This document shows, piece after piece, positions 1-7,867 of a DNA stretch of 64,000 bases (position 1 is the first letter of the stretch; each line of letters opens with the position of its first letter). Where the stretch lies: NCBI GenBank assembly GCA_003963405.1, contig RXIY01000071.1:59771-123770 (forward strand), given 5' to 3'. The translations under genes were made by a program, and so were the position numbers. The stretch comes from Hyphomicrobiales bacterium (GTDB lineage: Bacteria > Pseudomonadota > Alphaproteobacteria > Rhizobiales > Beijerinckiaceae). A model generated the notes under the pieces. It was not told the DNA's origin and ran no database searches. It saw only the letters and a list, made by a program, of their open reading frames with translations.

Positions 1-758
1 CTGACCGCCTGTTTGGGCTGGCGGCCATCGGAATGCCAGTTGAGATTGACGACGCGCAGCTTCTGGCCGACCGCGAATTTGGAGAAATCGACGACAATAT
101 CGTTCGCCCGTGGCCTGATCCCCGAGAGCCGTAACTGAGACGGGTTTGGGAAGCAGATTGCCGTCGACCGCGATGACCTGCACCGGGACCGCCACACCCT
201 GCGCGTTCGAGAGAACCAGATTGAGAAAGCGCGCCTGGCCGCAGTTCAGGATGCGGAAGCGATATTTTCTCGGCAAAACCTCGAAGAAGGGCGCGAACGC
301 CATATTGACCATCGGGACGACGCCGAGGAATCCGTCCGTGTCGAATATGTCGAAATACAGCTGGCCGTCCGCTTTATAAGCTTGGTCGGAGACCATGAGG
401 TTCACGTCGAAATCGACATTTCCCCAATCGAGCAGCCTGCCACTGGGGAGGCGCAGATTGACGCCGTCGGCGAGCTTCTCGTTCCCGCGATCCGGACCGC
501 TGTAAATGTTTATGGAGCCGACATTGCCCTTGTAAACATTTTCCGCGGGTAGAAGAAACGGTGATCATGCGCCCACAGGGAACTCTGGATTTCCCTGAAA
601 TCGCCCGGCACGTTGGTCAGTCCTCCCGCGCCGTTCGGCGCCGAAGCCTTTTTGTCGGTTGCAAGCCGTTCTTGAAGGCGAGCGCTCCTGCGACCGTGAA
701 TATGCCCCACTTGTAGAGGTCCCCGCCGCGACACTTCGCCCGTGGAAAGCGCCTTCAT
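1..758 (-). pseudogene. Multicopper oxidase pseudogene, 5' part with deletion and frameshifts
   Basis: Reading the minus strand gives clear multicopper-oxidase (bilirubin oxidase/CotA-like) sequence, but only by switching frames. An N-terminal piece with SRR and a hydrophobic stretch (WGIFTVAGALAF) needs a frame change near position 720. It is followed almost at once by FREIQSSLWAHDHRFFYP, the copper-binding WxHDH block, so several hundred residues of the first cupredoxin domain seem to be missing. A second frame change near 553 leads into VYKGNVGSINIYSGPDRG and NVDFDVNLMV, and a third near 135 leads into RPRANDIVVDFSKF. The gene continues beyond base 1. In the living enzyme this family oxidises metals or phenols with O2 in the periplasm. 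Three shifts plus a deletion argue for decay rather than sequencing error, though single indels could be errors. Confidence 0.85.
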
Positions 759-1060
759 TCAGTTAATTTATATTTAATTAGTCTTGTAGAATTGTTCGCA
801 AATCGCAGGATTGCTCCTTTCGCGCCGCCGCCTCCACCGTGAGGAATGTGAGCAGTTACGTCGCGACCTGCCGAACGACGCCGACCGCTCTGCCGCAAGC
901 GGCGGAAAGCGTATGTATGAGCGACTGATCCCATCGGCGCGGCGCCGTCGCGTCGGAACGAAGATTGCCCTTCCTCTCGGTGCGAGGCTGTCGCGCGGAA
1001 TCCGAACTGTTCCGACGCAACGCGTCCCGAACTGCTTCGAAAAACAGGAGGGCGTCAGCC

Positions 1061-1240
1061 ATGTATTTCAAATCGAGGACTGCGCGCGGCAGCCCTGACG
1101 GGCTCGCTCATGCAGTCGGGCCTTGCCCTCGCGCAGGCGGCCGGCGGCTTTGGCGGAGGGCATCCTGGCAGGGCTATACGAACGCCTTCGGCCCCTTTCA
1201 TGGGGCGGCTGCGAATATCTCGCCCGGTATCTCGCAATAG
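1061..1240 (+). pseudogene. Shrunken duplicate of the secreted Gly-rich protein gene at 2169
   Basis: From about 945 to 1240 this region repeats 2060-2490 closely, including the ribosome binding site aggagggcgtca and the start ATG. Relative to the intact copy it has one extra base shortly after the start (tcgagga versus tcggga), which throws the signal peptide out of frame. Its middle is missing: the sequence jumps from gagggcatcctggc straight to agggctatacgaacgcc, whereas the intact copy has about 110 bases in between. A second gap near 1205 removes more of the 3' half. The copy cannot encode the same protein and is best read as a decaying tandem duplicate. Confidence 0.8.
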
Positions 1241-1483
1241 AAAATTTTTTTCGCTCAAGTTCCTGCAGGAATGCTTTGACTTCATGGAGCGATTAGCGAT
1301 TTTGAGCCTTGCGCTCAGCATGGGATTAATCGACCTTTTTAAGGATCGAAGCCAAAACGCAAAGGACGAAACCATGCAGAATAACAGCCTGGAAATTATC
1401 TATAGGAAGGGTTGCGACTGATGGACGCGGCAGAGTGTTGCATTGGTTTGTCTACATTTTTCGAATTTAACCTTTTGGTCAAG

Positions 1484-1512
1484 TTGACATAGCTTTCTGA
1501 CTTCAAATTAAT
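1484..1512 (+). promoter_or_regulatory. Sigma70-like promoter for the gene at 1566
   Basis: TTGACA at 1484-1489 is a perfect -35 hexamer. It is followed 17 bases later by ATTAAT at 1507-1512, which matches four of six -10 positions. The surroundings are clearly AT-richer than the rest of the window. The element lies about 50 bases upstream of a good ribosome binding site and the ATG at 1566. Confidence 0.55.
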
Positions 1513-1565
1513 CGAGTTGTTGCTGGCATTACAGCGCCTCTCTTCAGAAAGTGGAGGATAAAGTC

Positions 1566-1916
1566 ATGAAAAGGATGCCCGGAATAATATTGATTACGCT
1601 GGGACTGGTTTTGTCGTCTCGCGCGGCATTGGCTCTCCCGCCGCCGCCGCCGCCACCGCCGCAATGGACGGGTTTTTACGAAGGTCTCAACGCTGGCGTG
1701 GGGTGGAGCAATTCAAACCAACAAGCCATCAACGTCGGCGGATATGTCGGCTACAACGGCCAGGGCCAAGGCCAGTCTTCAGATCTTTTGGGCGGCCGAT
1801 TGACTGGTCAAGTGTATGTTCAGCCGAATGGAAGCTATGGCGCTCGGGTTTCTGGGAGCGGTCATGTTCTTCAGAATACAGGACAATTCAGTCAGGGTTT
1901 AAACGGGGGCTGGTGA
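1566..1916 (+). CDS. Small secreted protein, outer-membrane-beta-like N-terminus
   Basis: This encodes 116 residues. The start at 1566 is chosen because gtggagg lies just upstream. Residues 1-25 form a typical signal peptide ending ALA, followed by a run of eight prolines and then WTGFYEGLNAGVGW. That last motif resembles the first strand of alphaproteobacterial Omp25/Omp31-type porins (WTGFYxGxNxGxGW), but the protein is far too short to be a whole beta-barrel. The rest is Gly-, Asn-, Ser- and Gln-rich with alternating hydrophobic residues. A promoter lies upstream and a hairpin terminator downstream, so it looks like a single-gene unit. Function is unknown. It may be a truncated relative of an outer membrane protein or a small surface protein. 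Confidence 0.6.
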   Translation: MKRMPGIILITLGLVLSSRAALALPPPPPPPPQWTGFYEGLNAGVGWSNSNQQAINVGGYVGYNGQGQGQSSDLLGGRLTGQVYVQPNGSYGARVSGSGHVLQNTGQFSQGLNGGW

Positions 1917-1961
1917 TCCTATATGCCGCCTGAGCATTAAACGAGGCCGCCGTCAATGACG

Positions 1962-1991
1962 GTCCCCCGCGAGTTTTCACTTGCGGGGGAC
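1962..1991 (+). terminator. Hairpin terminator after the 1566 gene
   Basis: gtcccccgc (1962-1970) pairs perfectly with gcgggggac (1983-1991). Three further pairs extend the stem to 12 bp around a loop of about six bases. A short T-containing tail (taattt) follows. Its place 45 bases after the stop codon fits an intrinsic terminator. Confidence 0.7.
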
Positions 1992-2168
1992 TAATTTGTG
2001 AGGTTTTCGCGCGCCTCCTGCTTCGCGTCACGCGACCAAGGCGCATGAGCGGCTGATCCCGGAACGAAGATTGCCCTTCCTCTCCCGGTGCGACGCTGTC
2101 GCGCGGAATTCGAACTGTTCCGACGCAACGCGTCCCGAACTGGTTCGATAAACAGGAGGGCGTCAGTC

Positions 2169-2735
2169 ATGTGTTTCAAATCGGGACTGCGCGCGGCCGC
2201 CCTGGCGGGCGCGCTCATGCAGTCGGGCCTTGCCCTCGCGCAGGCTGCCGGCGGCTTTGGCGGAGGGCATCCTGGCGGTGGCGGTCCGCCGCCGCCTTCT
2301 GCGCTGCCCGGCGTCGGCGCCGGCGCCTATGCGCCGGGTCAGGGTCCGACCGGCGCGGCCGGCTGGAACGGCGGCTCCTGGCGGGGCTATACGAACGCCT
2401 TCGGCCCGTTTTGGGGCGGCGGCTACTCCGGCTACGGCGGCGGCGACAGCGGCGGTTCCGCGGGGGCCGGCGTGTCCGCCAATATCCTTACCTACAACCA
2501 CTTCGACAATCGTCGTCGCGATGGCGGCTTCTATGGCGGCGGCGGCGTTTTCTACGGCGACGACGGCTACAGCCGCCTGACGCCCGCGCGCGCGCCCGAA
2601 GGCGAGGAGTCCCAGCCGCACAAGGCCGCCGATGAGGCGGCCGGAGTCGAGCGGCCTTCGGCGAACATCATCTATTTGCCGGTCGAAAACCAACGGCCAG
2701 CGCGCGGCGGCGCGCGGCGCGAGGTCCGCCACTGA
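2169..2735 (+). CDS. Secreted Gly-rich hypothetical protein
   Basis: This encodes 188 residues from ATG 2169, which sits 10 bases after aggagg; the longer reading frame upstream has no such site. Residues 1-25 are a signal peptide ending ALAQA. The mature part is Gly- and Pro-rich (GGFGGGHPGGGG, PGVGAGAYAPGQG, FWGGGYSGYGGGDSGG), then SANILTYNHFDNRRRDGGFYGGGGVF, and it ends in a charged Pro/Arg-rich tail. I know of no domain in it. It is exported and probably disordered or surface-associated. A shortened, frameshifted duplicate lies 1.1 kb upstream, and another Tyr/Gly-rich secreted protein follows immediately, so this locus appears to expand and lose such genes. Confidence 0.65.
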   Translation: MCFKSGLRAAALAGALMQSGLALAQAAGGFGGGHPGGGGPPPPSALPGVGAGAYAPGQGPTGAAGWNGGSWRGYTNAFGPFWGGGYSGYGGGDSGGSAGAGVSANILTYNHFDNRRRDGGFYGGGGVFYGDDGYSRLTPARAPEGEESQPHKAADEAAGVERPSANIIYLPVENQRPARGGARREVRH

Positions 2736-2761
2736 CCGAAATGCGTAAGAGGAGAAGTAAC

Positions 2762-3214
2762 GTGCGTATCGTCCCTGTTTTTAAATCTTTGCTCCTGATC
2801 GCAGCCGGCCTTTCCGCGGCGAGCGCGGCTCGGGCGTCCGATCTCGACGAGCCATTTTTCGGCGGCGGTTATGCGCCCCCGCCCGGTTATGTCTACAGCC
2901 ATGGCTATGGCGCTCGGGCGCCGAATGTCGTGGTTGGCCCCGTCGGTTATGATCAGGCCTATTACTATGGCGGCTACCAGTATCCCGCAGGCGGTTATGG
3001 CGGCGGGCCTTACCGCCGCGCAGCCTACAGCGCCGCCGATATCTACGTCAGCCGCGACTATGCGGCGCCGCTTTATTATCCGCAGCCCTACTATGCTTAT
3101 CGAACCTATGCGCGCGGATATTATGCGCCAGCCTGGCGATCCGGCGGCTACTATAATGCTGCCTATCGGCCCTATCGCGGCCTGCGGCAGCGATGCCAAT
3201 GCATCCTCTACTGA
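2762..3214 (+). CDS. Secreted Tyr/Gly/Pro-rich protein
   Basis: I place the start at GTG 2762, seven bases after aggag; an ATG at 2741 would add seven charged residues without a good ribosome binding site. The product has 150 residues. The first 25 form a signal peptide (FKSLLLIAAGLSAASAARA). The mature chain is very rich in Tyr, Gly and Pro (GGYAPPPGYVYSHGYG, QAYYYGGYQYPAGGYGGG, YYPQPYYAYRTYARGYY) and ends with a Cys pair (RCQCILY). This composition is common in secreted proteins of Methylocystis and Bradyrhizobium relatives, where the function is unknown. The gene lies 26 bases after the previous one, so they may share a transcript. Confidence 0.65.
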   Translation: MRIVPVFKSLLLIAAGLSAASAARASDLDEPFFGGGYAPPPGYVYSHGYGARAPNVVVGPVGYDQAYYYGGYQYPAGGYGGGPYRRAAYSAADIYVSRDYAAPLYYPQPYYAYRTYARGYYAPAWRSGGYYNAAYRPYRGLRQRCQCILY

Positions 3215-3239
3215 AATGTGTCCTCTACTGAAAAGGAAA

Positions 3240-3261
3240 CGGCGGTCCTGTTGGGCCGCCG
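3240..3261 (-). terminator. Terminator of ilvE (minus strand)
   Basis: cggcgg (3240-3245) and ccgccg (3256-3261) form a 6-bp stem with a 10-base loop. On the minus strand the stem is followed by TTTCCTTTTC, a reasonable U-rich tail, 30 bases after the ilvE stop. It may also slow transcripts arriving from the plus strand, where the tail is poor. Confidence 0.55.
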
Positions 3262-3291
3262 CTCAAAACGTTTACCTTAGTTCAAAGGATT

Positions 3292-4164
3292 TCAGGCGTT
3301 GACGGCCTTGTCGTAATCCTCGACCAGGGCGCGCGACAGGGCGCCGGGGACGAAATGATAAGGCCCGATCTCGGCGACCGGCGTGACTTCCGCCCCGGTG
3401 CCGCAGATGAAGCATTCCTCGAAGCTCGCCAGTTCGTCGGGTATGATGCGCCGCTCGATCACCTCGATGCCTCGCTTCTTGGCGAGATCGATCACGGTGC
3501 GGCGCGTGATGCCGTCGAGGAAGCAGTCGGCGATCGGCGTGTGCAGCGCGCCGTCCTTCACGAAGAAGACATTGGCGCCGGTGCATTCGGCCACCCTGCC
3601 CTGCCAGTCCAGCATCAGCGCGTCCGCATAGCCGCGGCGCTCGGCGCGGTGCTTGGAGATGGTGCAGATCATGTAAAGACCCGCCGCCTTGGCCATGGAC
3701 GGCGCGGTCTGCGGGTCGGGCCGGCGATATTCGGCGATGTCGAGCTTGATGCCCTTCATCTTCGTCGCGATGTCGAACATGCTCGGCCAGTCCCACACCG
3801 CGATGGCGACGTTGATGGTGGAATTCTGCGCCGCGACCGCCATCATCTCGCTGCCGCGCCAGGCTACCGGACGAACATAGGAATTGACGAGATTATTGGC
3901 CTTGAGCGTCGCGTCCTTGGCGGCGTCCAGCTCGTCGAGCGAGTAGGGAATCTCGAAGTCGAGAATCTGAGCCGAACGCTTGAACCGCTCGGAATGCTCG
4001 CGCGACTTGAAGATCTTGCCCCCATAGGCGCGTTCGCCCTCGAAGACGCAAGAGCCATAATGCAGGCCGTGCGAGAGAACATGCAGCTTTGCGTCGCGCC
4101 ATGGAACGAGCGCGCCGTTGTACCAAATGAATCCGTCGCGCTGATCGAAGGGCGGGACACTCAT
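3292..4164 (-). CDS. ilvE: Branched-chain amino acid aminotransferase
   Basis: This enzyme makes leucine, isoleucine and valine from their 2-oxo acids using glutamate and pyridoxal phosphate, in the cytosol. The 290-residue protein has the fold-type IV pattern: WYNGALVPWRDAKLHVLSHGLHYG near the N-terminus, the ExxRAYGG loop, the probable PLP lysine K159 in SMAKAAGLY, the phosphate-binding region CTGANVFFVKDG, and DGITRRTVIDLA. Length and motif order match IlvE; D-amino-acid transaminases are close relatives, but GEC-like context here favours IlvE. It is a single gene with its own terminator and is divergent from a MarR/PetP regulator gene, an arrangement I know from many alphaproteobacteria. 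Confidence 0.93.
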   Translation of the reverse strand: MSVPPFDQRDGFIWYNGALVPWRDAKLHVLSHGLHYGSCVFEGERAYGGKIFKSREHSERFKRSAQILDFEIPYSLDELDAAKDATLKANNLVNSYVRPVAWRGSEMMAVAAQNSTINVAIAVWDWPSMFDIATKMKGIKLDIAEYRRPDPQTAPSMAKAAGLYMICTISKHRAERRGYADALMLDWQGRVAECTGANVFFVKDGALHTPIADCFLDGITRRTVIDLAKKRGIEVIERRIIPDELASFEECFICGTGAEVTPVAEIGPYHFVPGALSRALVEDYDKAVNA

Positions 4165-4361
4165 GGCAGGCTCCGGGAAAGCGGCGCCCTGGGGAGGGCC
4201 GAACGGCCGCTTGGACGCTACGCGCCAGCACTAGCCATCGGCCGGAAATATGTCAATATAGCTGACGTAAAAGCGTCTCACGAGGATCGGGCCGGAGTCG
4301 GCGTTTGAGCGAGCTTCTCCAGCGAAAGACAACCGCGCGGGCGCAGGAGGCGCTGACAGAT

Positions 4362-4892
4362 ATGGCGCCCGCCGAGCCGATGCGCGGCGCCCGCCCGGCC
4401 TTGGGCGCCGAGGACGACGCGGAGGCGCTCGACCTAGTGGAGCTGTTTTTCTTCGCCTATCGGGACTTCGTCGGCGACGCCGACCGGCTGCTGGAGAATT
4501 ACGGCTTCGGCCGCGCCCATCACCGCGTGCTGCATTTTGTCAGCCGACGGCCAGGACTGACCATCGCGTCGCTGCTCGAGATTCTCAAGATCACCAAGCA
4601 GAGCCTCAACCGTGTGCTCAAGCAACTCCTTGACGCGGGCTTCGTCGAGGCGCGCGCGGGGGCGGCCGACCGCCGTCAGCGCCTGCTCTATCCGACGCCG
4701 CGCGGGGGCCAGCTGGCGCGCGAGCTCGCGGCGCTGCAATCGGCGCGTTTCCGCCGGGTGCTGGAGTCGCTGCCCGGCGAGACGCGCGGCGCGGCGGCCG
4801 AATTCCTCTTCGCCATGCTGGACCCCGAGGAGCGCGAGCGCGTGCGCGCGCATCTCGGCCGGCTCGACATCGGCCGGGGCGTGCGATCATGA
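4362..4892 (+). CDS. petP: MarR-family regulator, PetP type
   Basis: This is a 176-residue winged-helix regulator. The ATG at 4362 is preferred because aggagg lies 11 bases before it; a TTG at 4305 would add 19 residues. The helix-turn-helix covers the GLTIASLLEILKITKQSLNRVLKQL segment and the wing carries ADRRQRLLYPT. The N-terminal block FFFAYRDFVGDADRLLENYGFGRAHHRVLHFV is very typical of PetP, the partner of PetR in Rhodobacter capsulatus. The gene overlaps the downstream response regulator by 4 bases (ATGA), so the two are translationally coupled. It is divergent from ilvE, with about 200 bases between the starts. Confidence 0.8.
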   Translation: MAPAEPMRGARPALGAEDDAEALDLVELFFFAYRDFVGDADRLLENYGFGRAHHRVLHFVSRRPGLTIASLLEILKITKQSLNRVLKQLLDAGFVEARAGAADRRQRLLYPTPRGGQLARELAALQSARFRRVLESLPGETRGAAAEFLFAMLDPEERERVRAHLGRLDIGRGVRS

Positions 4893-5629
4893 GCGTCGCC
4901 GCCGCTGCCGCTCTGTCCAAAAACGCGCATATCCTCGTCGTTGACGACGACAAGCGCATCCGCATGCTGCTCGCGCGCTATCTCGCGGCGGAAGGCTATC
5001 TCGTCAGCTCCGCGGCCAGCGCCGAAGAAGCGACGCAGCGGCTGCGCGATTTCGCCTTCGACCTCATCGTGCTCGATGTGATGATGCCGGGCGAGCGCGG
5101 CACCGCCTTCGCCGCGCGGCTGCGCGAGGGCCCGGAGCCCCTGCGCTCGGCGCCGATCCTGATGCTCACCGCATTGGCCGAGACCGCGAATCGCGTCGAG
5201 GGACTCGAGGCCGGCGTCGACGATTATCTCGCCAAGCCCTTCGATCCGCGTGAATTGTCGCTGCGCATCGCCAGCATTCTGCGCCGCGTGCGGCGCTCCG
5301 GGCCGCCGGATCCCTTGGTGCGCTTTGGCCCCTTCGCCTATGATCCCTCGCGGGGCGAACTCACGCGCGCGGGCGAACCCGTGCGGCTCACGACCCGCGA
5401 GCGGAACCTGTTGCAGACACTCGTTCATCACGCGGGCGCCATTGTCTCCCGTCAGACTCTGGCCAGTCGGACGTGCGAACACAGAGCGTCCGAGCGGACG
5501 GTCGATGTGGAAATCGCCCGCCTGCGCCGCAAGATCGAGACCGATCCCAATGCGCCGCGCCACTTGCAGACGGTGCGCGGCCAAGGCTACCGGCTGCTCG
5601 TCGAGTCGCCGTTCAAAATGCAAGGCTAG
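4889..5629 (+). CDS. petR: OmpR-family response regulator, PetR/CenR type
   Basis: This is a 246-residue DNA-binding response regulator. The receiver domain (about residues 12-130) has the acidic pair in ILVVDDDKR, the phosphoacceptor D63 in VLDVMMPG, a Thr in MLTA and the Lys in AKPF. The winged-helix effector domain covers about 145-240 (VRLTTRERNLLQTLVHHAGAI to HLQTVRGQGYRLL). It starts inside the stop codon of the petP-like gene and is followed 9 bases later by the sensor kinase, so the three make one operon. PetR in Rhodobacter is needed for cytochrome bc1 expression and close relatives control the envelope in Caulobacter; which applies here is not visible from sequence. Confidence 0.85.
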   Translation: MSVAAAAALSKNAHILVVDDDKRIRMLLARYLAAEGYLVSSAASAEEATQRLRDFAFDLIVLDVMMPGERGTAFAARLREGPEPLRSAPILMLTALAETANRVEGLEAGVDDYLAKPFDPRELSLRIASILRRVRRSGPPDPLVRFGPFAYDPSRGELTRAGEPVRLTTRERNLLQTLVHHAGAIVSRQTLASRTCEHRASERTVDVEIARLRRKIETDPNAPRHLQTVRGQGYRLLVESPFKMQG

Positions 5630-5638
5630 AGGCGTCAG

Positions 5639-7009
5639 ATGTCGCTTGTGATCAACGAGGTCCTGTCCGCGCCGCGTCAGCTGTGGCGCAATTTTGCCGA
5701 CTGGCTGCATGCGCGCATGCCCAAGGGTCTCTACGCGCGCGCTTTGCTCATCGTCATCCTGCCTGTCGTGCTGCTGCAATCGGCAGTCGCTTATGTCTTC
5801 ATGGAACGCCACTGGGAGGTCGTGACCTATCGCCTCTCGGCGGGCGTCGCGCGTCAGGCCGCAGCGGTCGTGGACATTTACCGGACCTTCCCGGACGACG
5901 CCGAGCATAGCCAGCTGCGTCGCATCGCAGCGCTGGATCTCAACATGGAGCTGTCGATTCTCCCCAGGGAGCCGCTGCCGCCGCCGTTGACGAAGCCGTC
6001 GCTTTTCGCCCTGCTCGACAAGGCGCTGAGCAAGGAATTGTCGCGAAAGCTCATGCAGCCCTATTGGATCAACACCAATGTGCCCGGCAATCTGATCGAG
6101 ATCCGCGTCGCCCTCGACGACGCGACGCTGCGGATGCTGGTCACGCGCACCCATGCCTACGCCTCGAACTCGTATATTTTCTTCATGTGGATGGCGATTG
6201 CCTCGGTCATCATCCTCGCCATCGCCACCTCCTTCCTGCGCAACCAGATCCGCCCCATTCTCAGACTCGCGCAGGCGGCGGAGGAGTTCGGCAAGGGCCG
6301 CGACGCGAAATTCAGCCCGCGCGGCGCGCGCGAAGTGCGCCAGGCCGGCGCGGCTTTTCTGGAGATGAAGCGCCGCGTGGAGCGCGCCATCGAGCAGCGC
6401 ACCACCATGCTCAACGGCGTCTCGCACGATCTGCGCACGATTATCACGCGCTTCAAGCTTTCTCTGGCTCTGATGGGCGACGGCGCCGAGGCGCGCGAGA
6501 TGCGCAAGGACGTGGATGAGATGGAGCGGATGGTCGAGGCCTATCTCGCCTTCGCGCGCGGAGACGGCGGCGAAGCGTCGGCGCCGACGGACATGCGAAT
6601 GATTCTGGAGGAGCTGAAGGCCGACACGGAAAGACGCGGCATCGCCGTGGCGCTGAAGGTAGAGGGCGATCCGACGCTCGACGCCCGGCCCGCCGCGATC
6701 AAGCGTCTGCTCGCCAATCTCGTGGGCAACGCCCAGCGCTACGGCGCTAAGCTCGAATTCTCGCTGGAGAATGACGGCGAGATGATGATGATCCATATCG
6801 ACGACGATGGGCCGGGCATTCCGGTCGAACGGCGCGAAGACGCCTTCCGGCCCTTCTACCGCCTGGACGAGGCGCGCAATCAGGATAATGGAAATTCCGG
6901 ATTGGGCCTCGCCATCGCGCGAGATATCGCACGCTCTCACGGCGGGGACATCAATCTGGACCGCAGCCCCCTTGGCGGCTTGCGGGCGACGGTGACGCTG
7001 CCGATCTAA
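5639..7009 (+). CDS. EnvZ-like sensor histidine kinase
   Basis: This 456-residue membrane kinase is the partner of the upstream regulator. A first transmembrane helix lies at about residues 33-53 and a second at about 178-199, with a periplasmic sensor region of about 120 residues between them. A HAMP linker follows (IRPILRLAQAAEEFG), then the dimerisation and phosphoacceptor helix with H263 in GVSHDLRTIITRFKL. The ATPase domain shows the N box (LANLVGNAQRYG), DDDGPGIP and GNSGLGLAIARDIARSHGG. The H-box with DLRT and the sequence MPKGLYARALLIVILPVVLLQ mark the alphaproteobacterial EnvZ/CenK-like group. The operon ends at a hairpin about 12 bases downstream. The stimulus is unknown. Confidence 0.88.
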   Translation: MSLVINEVLSAPRQLWRNFADWLHARMPKGLYARALLIVILPVVLLQSAVAYVFMERHWEVVTYRLSAGVARQAAAVVDIYRTFPDDAEHSQLRRIAALDLNMELSILPREPLPPPLTKPSLFALLDKALSKELSRKLMQPYWINTNVPGNLIEIRVALDDATLRMLVTRTHAYASNSYIFFMWMAIASVIILAIATSFLRNQIRPILRLAQAAEEFGKGRDAKFSPRGAREVRQAGAAFLEMKRRVERAIEQRTTMLNGVSHDLRTIITRFKLSLALMGDGAEAREMRKDVDEMERMVEAYLAFARGDGGEASAPTDMRMILEELKADTERRGIAVALKVEGDPTLDARPAAIKRLLANLVGNAQRYGAKLEFSLENDGEMMMIHIDDDGPGIPVERREDAFRPFYRLDEARNQDNGNSGLGLAIARDIARSHGGDINLDRSPLGGLRATVTLPI

Positions 7010-7020
7010 CATTCCTGTCT

Positions 7021-7043
7021 CCTCTCCCGCTGGGCGGGAGAGG
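7021..7043. terminator. Perfect 10-bp hairpin between convergent genes
   Basis: CCTCTCCCGC (7021-7030) and GCGGGAGAGG (7034-7043) form a perfect stem with a 3-base loop. It sits between the end of the sensor kinase and the end of the convergent TetR/COQ9-like gene. Neither side has a long T run, so it is a weak classical terminator, but position and symmetry suggest it stops or stabilises transcripts from both sides. Confidence 0.55.
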
Positions 7044-7071
7044 GTGTCGGCAGGTGGCGCGTTACGCCGCC

Positions 7072-7737
7072 TCAGGCGTGCGAATGCGGATGGTCGTCGT
7101 CCGCCGCATGGGCGTGGCGGCGGCGCATGCCGCCGAATTCGAACAGCCGGTTCGCCATATCCGTGAAGGGCCGAGTGATGCGGGCGAAGTCCTCGACATG
7201 CTCGACGTAGCGTTCGCCGCGCGCGATCTCACGGTCGAGCGTCTCGAGCGCAAAAGAGAAGCCGTTCTCGAACCAGGCGTCCAGCACGCGGCCCCAGGCC
7301 ATTGCGAGGCCCTGGAGCTTCAGCGAGCCGACTGGGCCGTCGCAGTCGATGTCCGCCGCCTCCAGCATGAAGCGCATGGAATTTACCGTCTCACGGTTGA
7401 GCGCCGTCGAGGTGATCGGGTCGCGCGCCGCCCAGCGGGCGATGCTCGACAAGGCTTCGTGGTAGGGCTCCAGCGCCTCGAGCCGCTTGCGCAAAACGTC
7501 ATAGAGACGGTCGCGCGCAGGATCGTGAGAGTTCAGCCCCGAGAATTCATCCAGCACTTGCCGGTCGATGCGCCGGGAAAAGCCGCCGACGATCGCGCCC
7601 TTCGAGGGGAACAGGTCGCGCAGATCCGCCAGTGAAAGGTCGGACTCCTTGGCGATGTCGGTCAGGCTGACGTCCCCGAAATCTCGGCGGCCCGCGAGCT
7701 TCATCGCGGCGTCGATCACCCTGTTTCGAGTGCTCAT
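7072..7737 (-). CDS. TetR-like / COQ9-family protein with His-rich tail
   Basis: This encodes 221 residues. The N-terminal 50 residues look like a TetR helix-turn-helix (RNRVIDAAMKLAGRRDFGDVSLTDIAKESDLSLADLRDLFPSKGAIV). The C-terminal part (RLYDVLRKRLEALEPYHEALSSIARWAARDP and beyond) matches the alphaproteobacterial COQ9-related group often annotated as TetR regulators. In COQ9 proteins this fold binds lipids during ubiquinone synthesis, so a role as regulator or as ubiquinone accessory factor are both possible. The last 17 residues are a tail rich in His and Asp (RRRHAHAADDDHPHSHA) that could bind metal. The start ATG 7737 follows ggag. It stands alone, convergent to the kinase operon. Confidence 0.7.
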   Translation of the reverse strand: MSTRNRVIDAAMKLAGRRDFGDVSLTDIAKESDLSLADLRDLFPSKGAIVGGFSRRIDRQVLDEFSGLNSHDPARDRLYDVLRKRLEALEPYHEALSSIARWAARDPITSTALNRETVNSMRFMLEAADIDCDGPVGSLKLQGLAMAWGRVLDAWFENGFSFALETLDREIARGERYVEHVEDFARITRPFTDMANRLFEFGGMRRRHAHAADDDHPHSHA

Positions 7738-7867
7738 AATGATCTCCGATGTCGGTTTTCGTCTTCTTTCGCTAATCTATTGCCGGGCCGCAACCGGGCA
7801 AGGCGAAAAAGCGCCGCTTCGACGCCGTTTTCGGCTCACGGCGCATATGTTGAACGAAAAAAGCACG

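Noticed and set aside
2163..2732. 189-codon minus-strand frame opposite the Gly-rich gene
   Set aside because: The plus-strand gene has a signal peptide and a good ribosome binding site; the antisense frame is a by-product of GGC-rich codons.
4252..4266. GTCA-N7-TGAC dyad between ilvE and the PetP-like gene
   Set aside because: Only 4 bp per arm; this is expected by chance. It is in the right place for a MarR operator, but the evidence is too weak to list.
4688..7012. A 774-codon open frame on the minus strand across the regulator and kinase genes
   Set aside because: It is antisense to a clear two-component operon with conserved motifs; long antisense frames are common in GC-rich DNA. Its product has no domain and no ribosome binding site.
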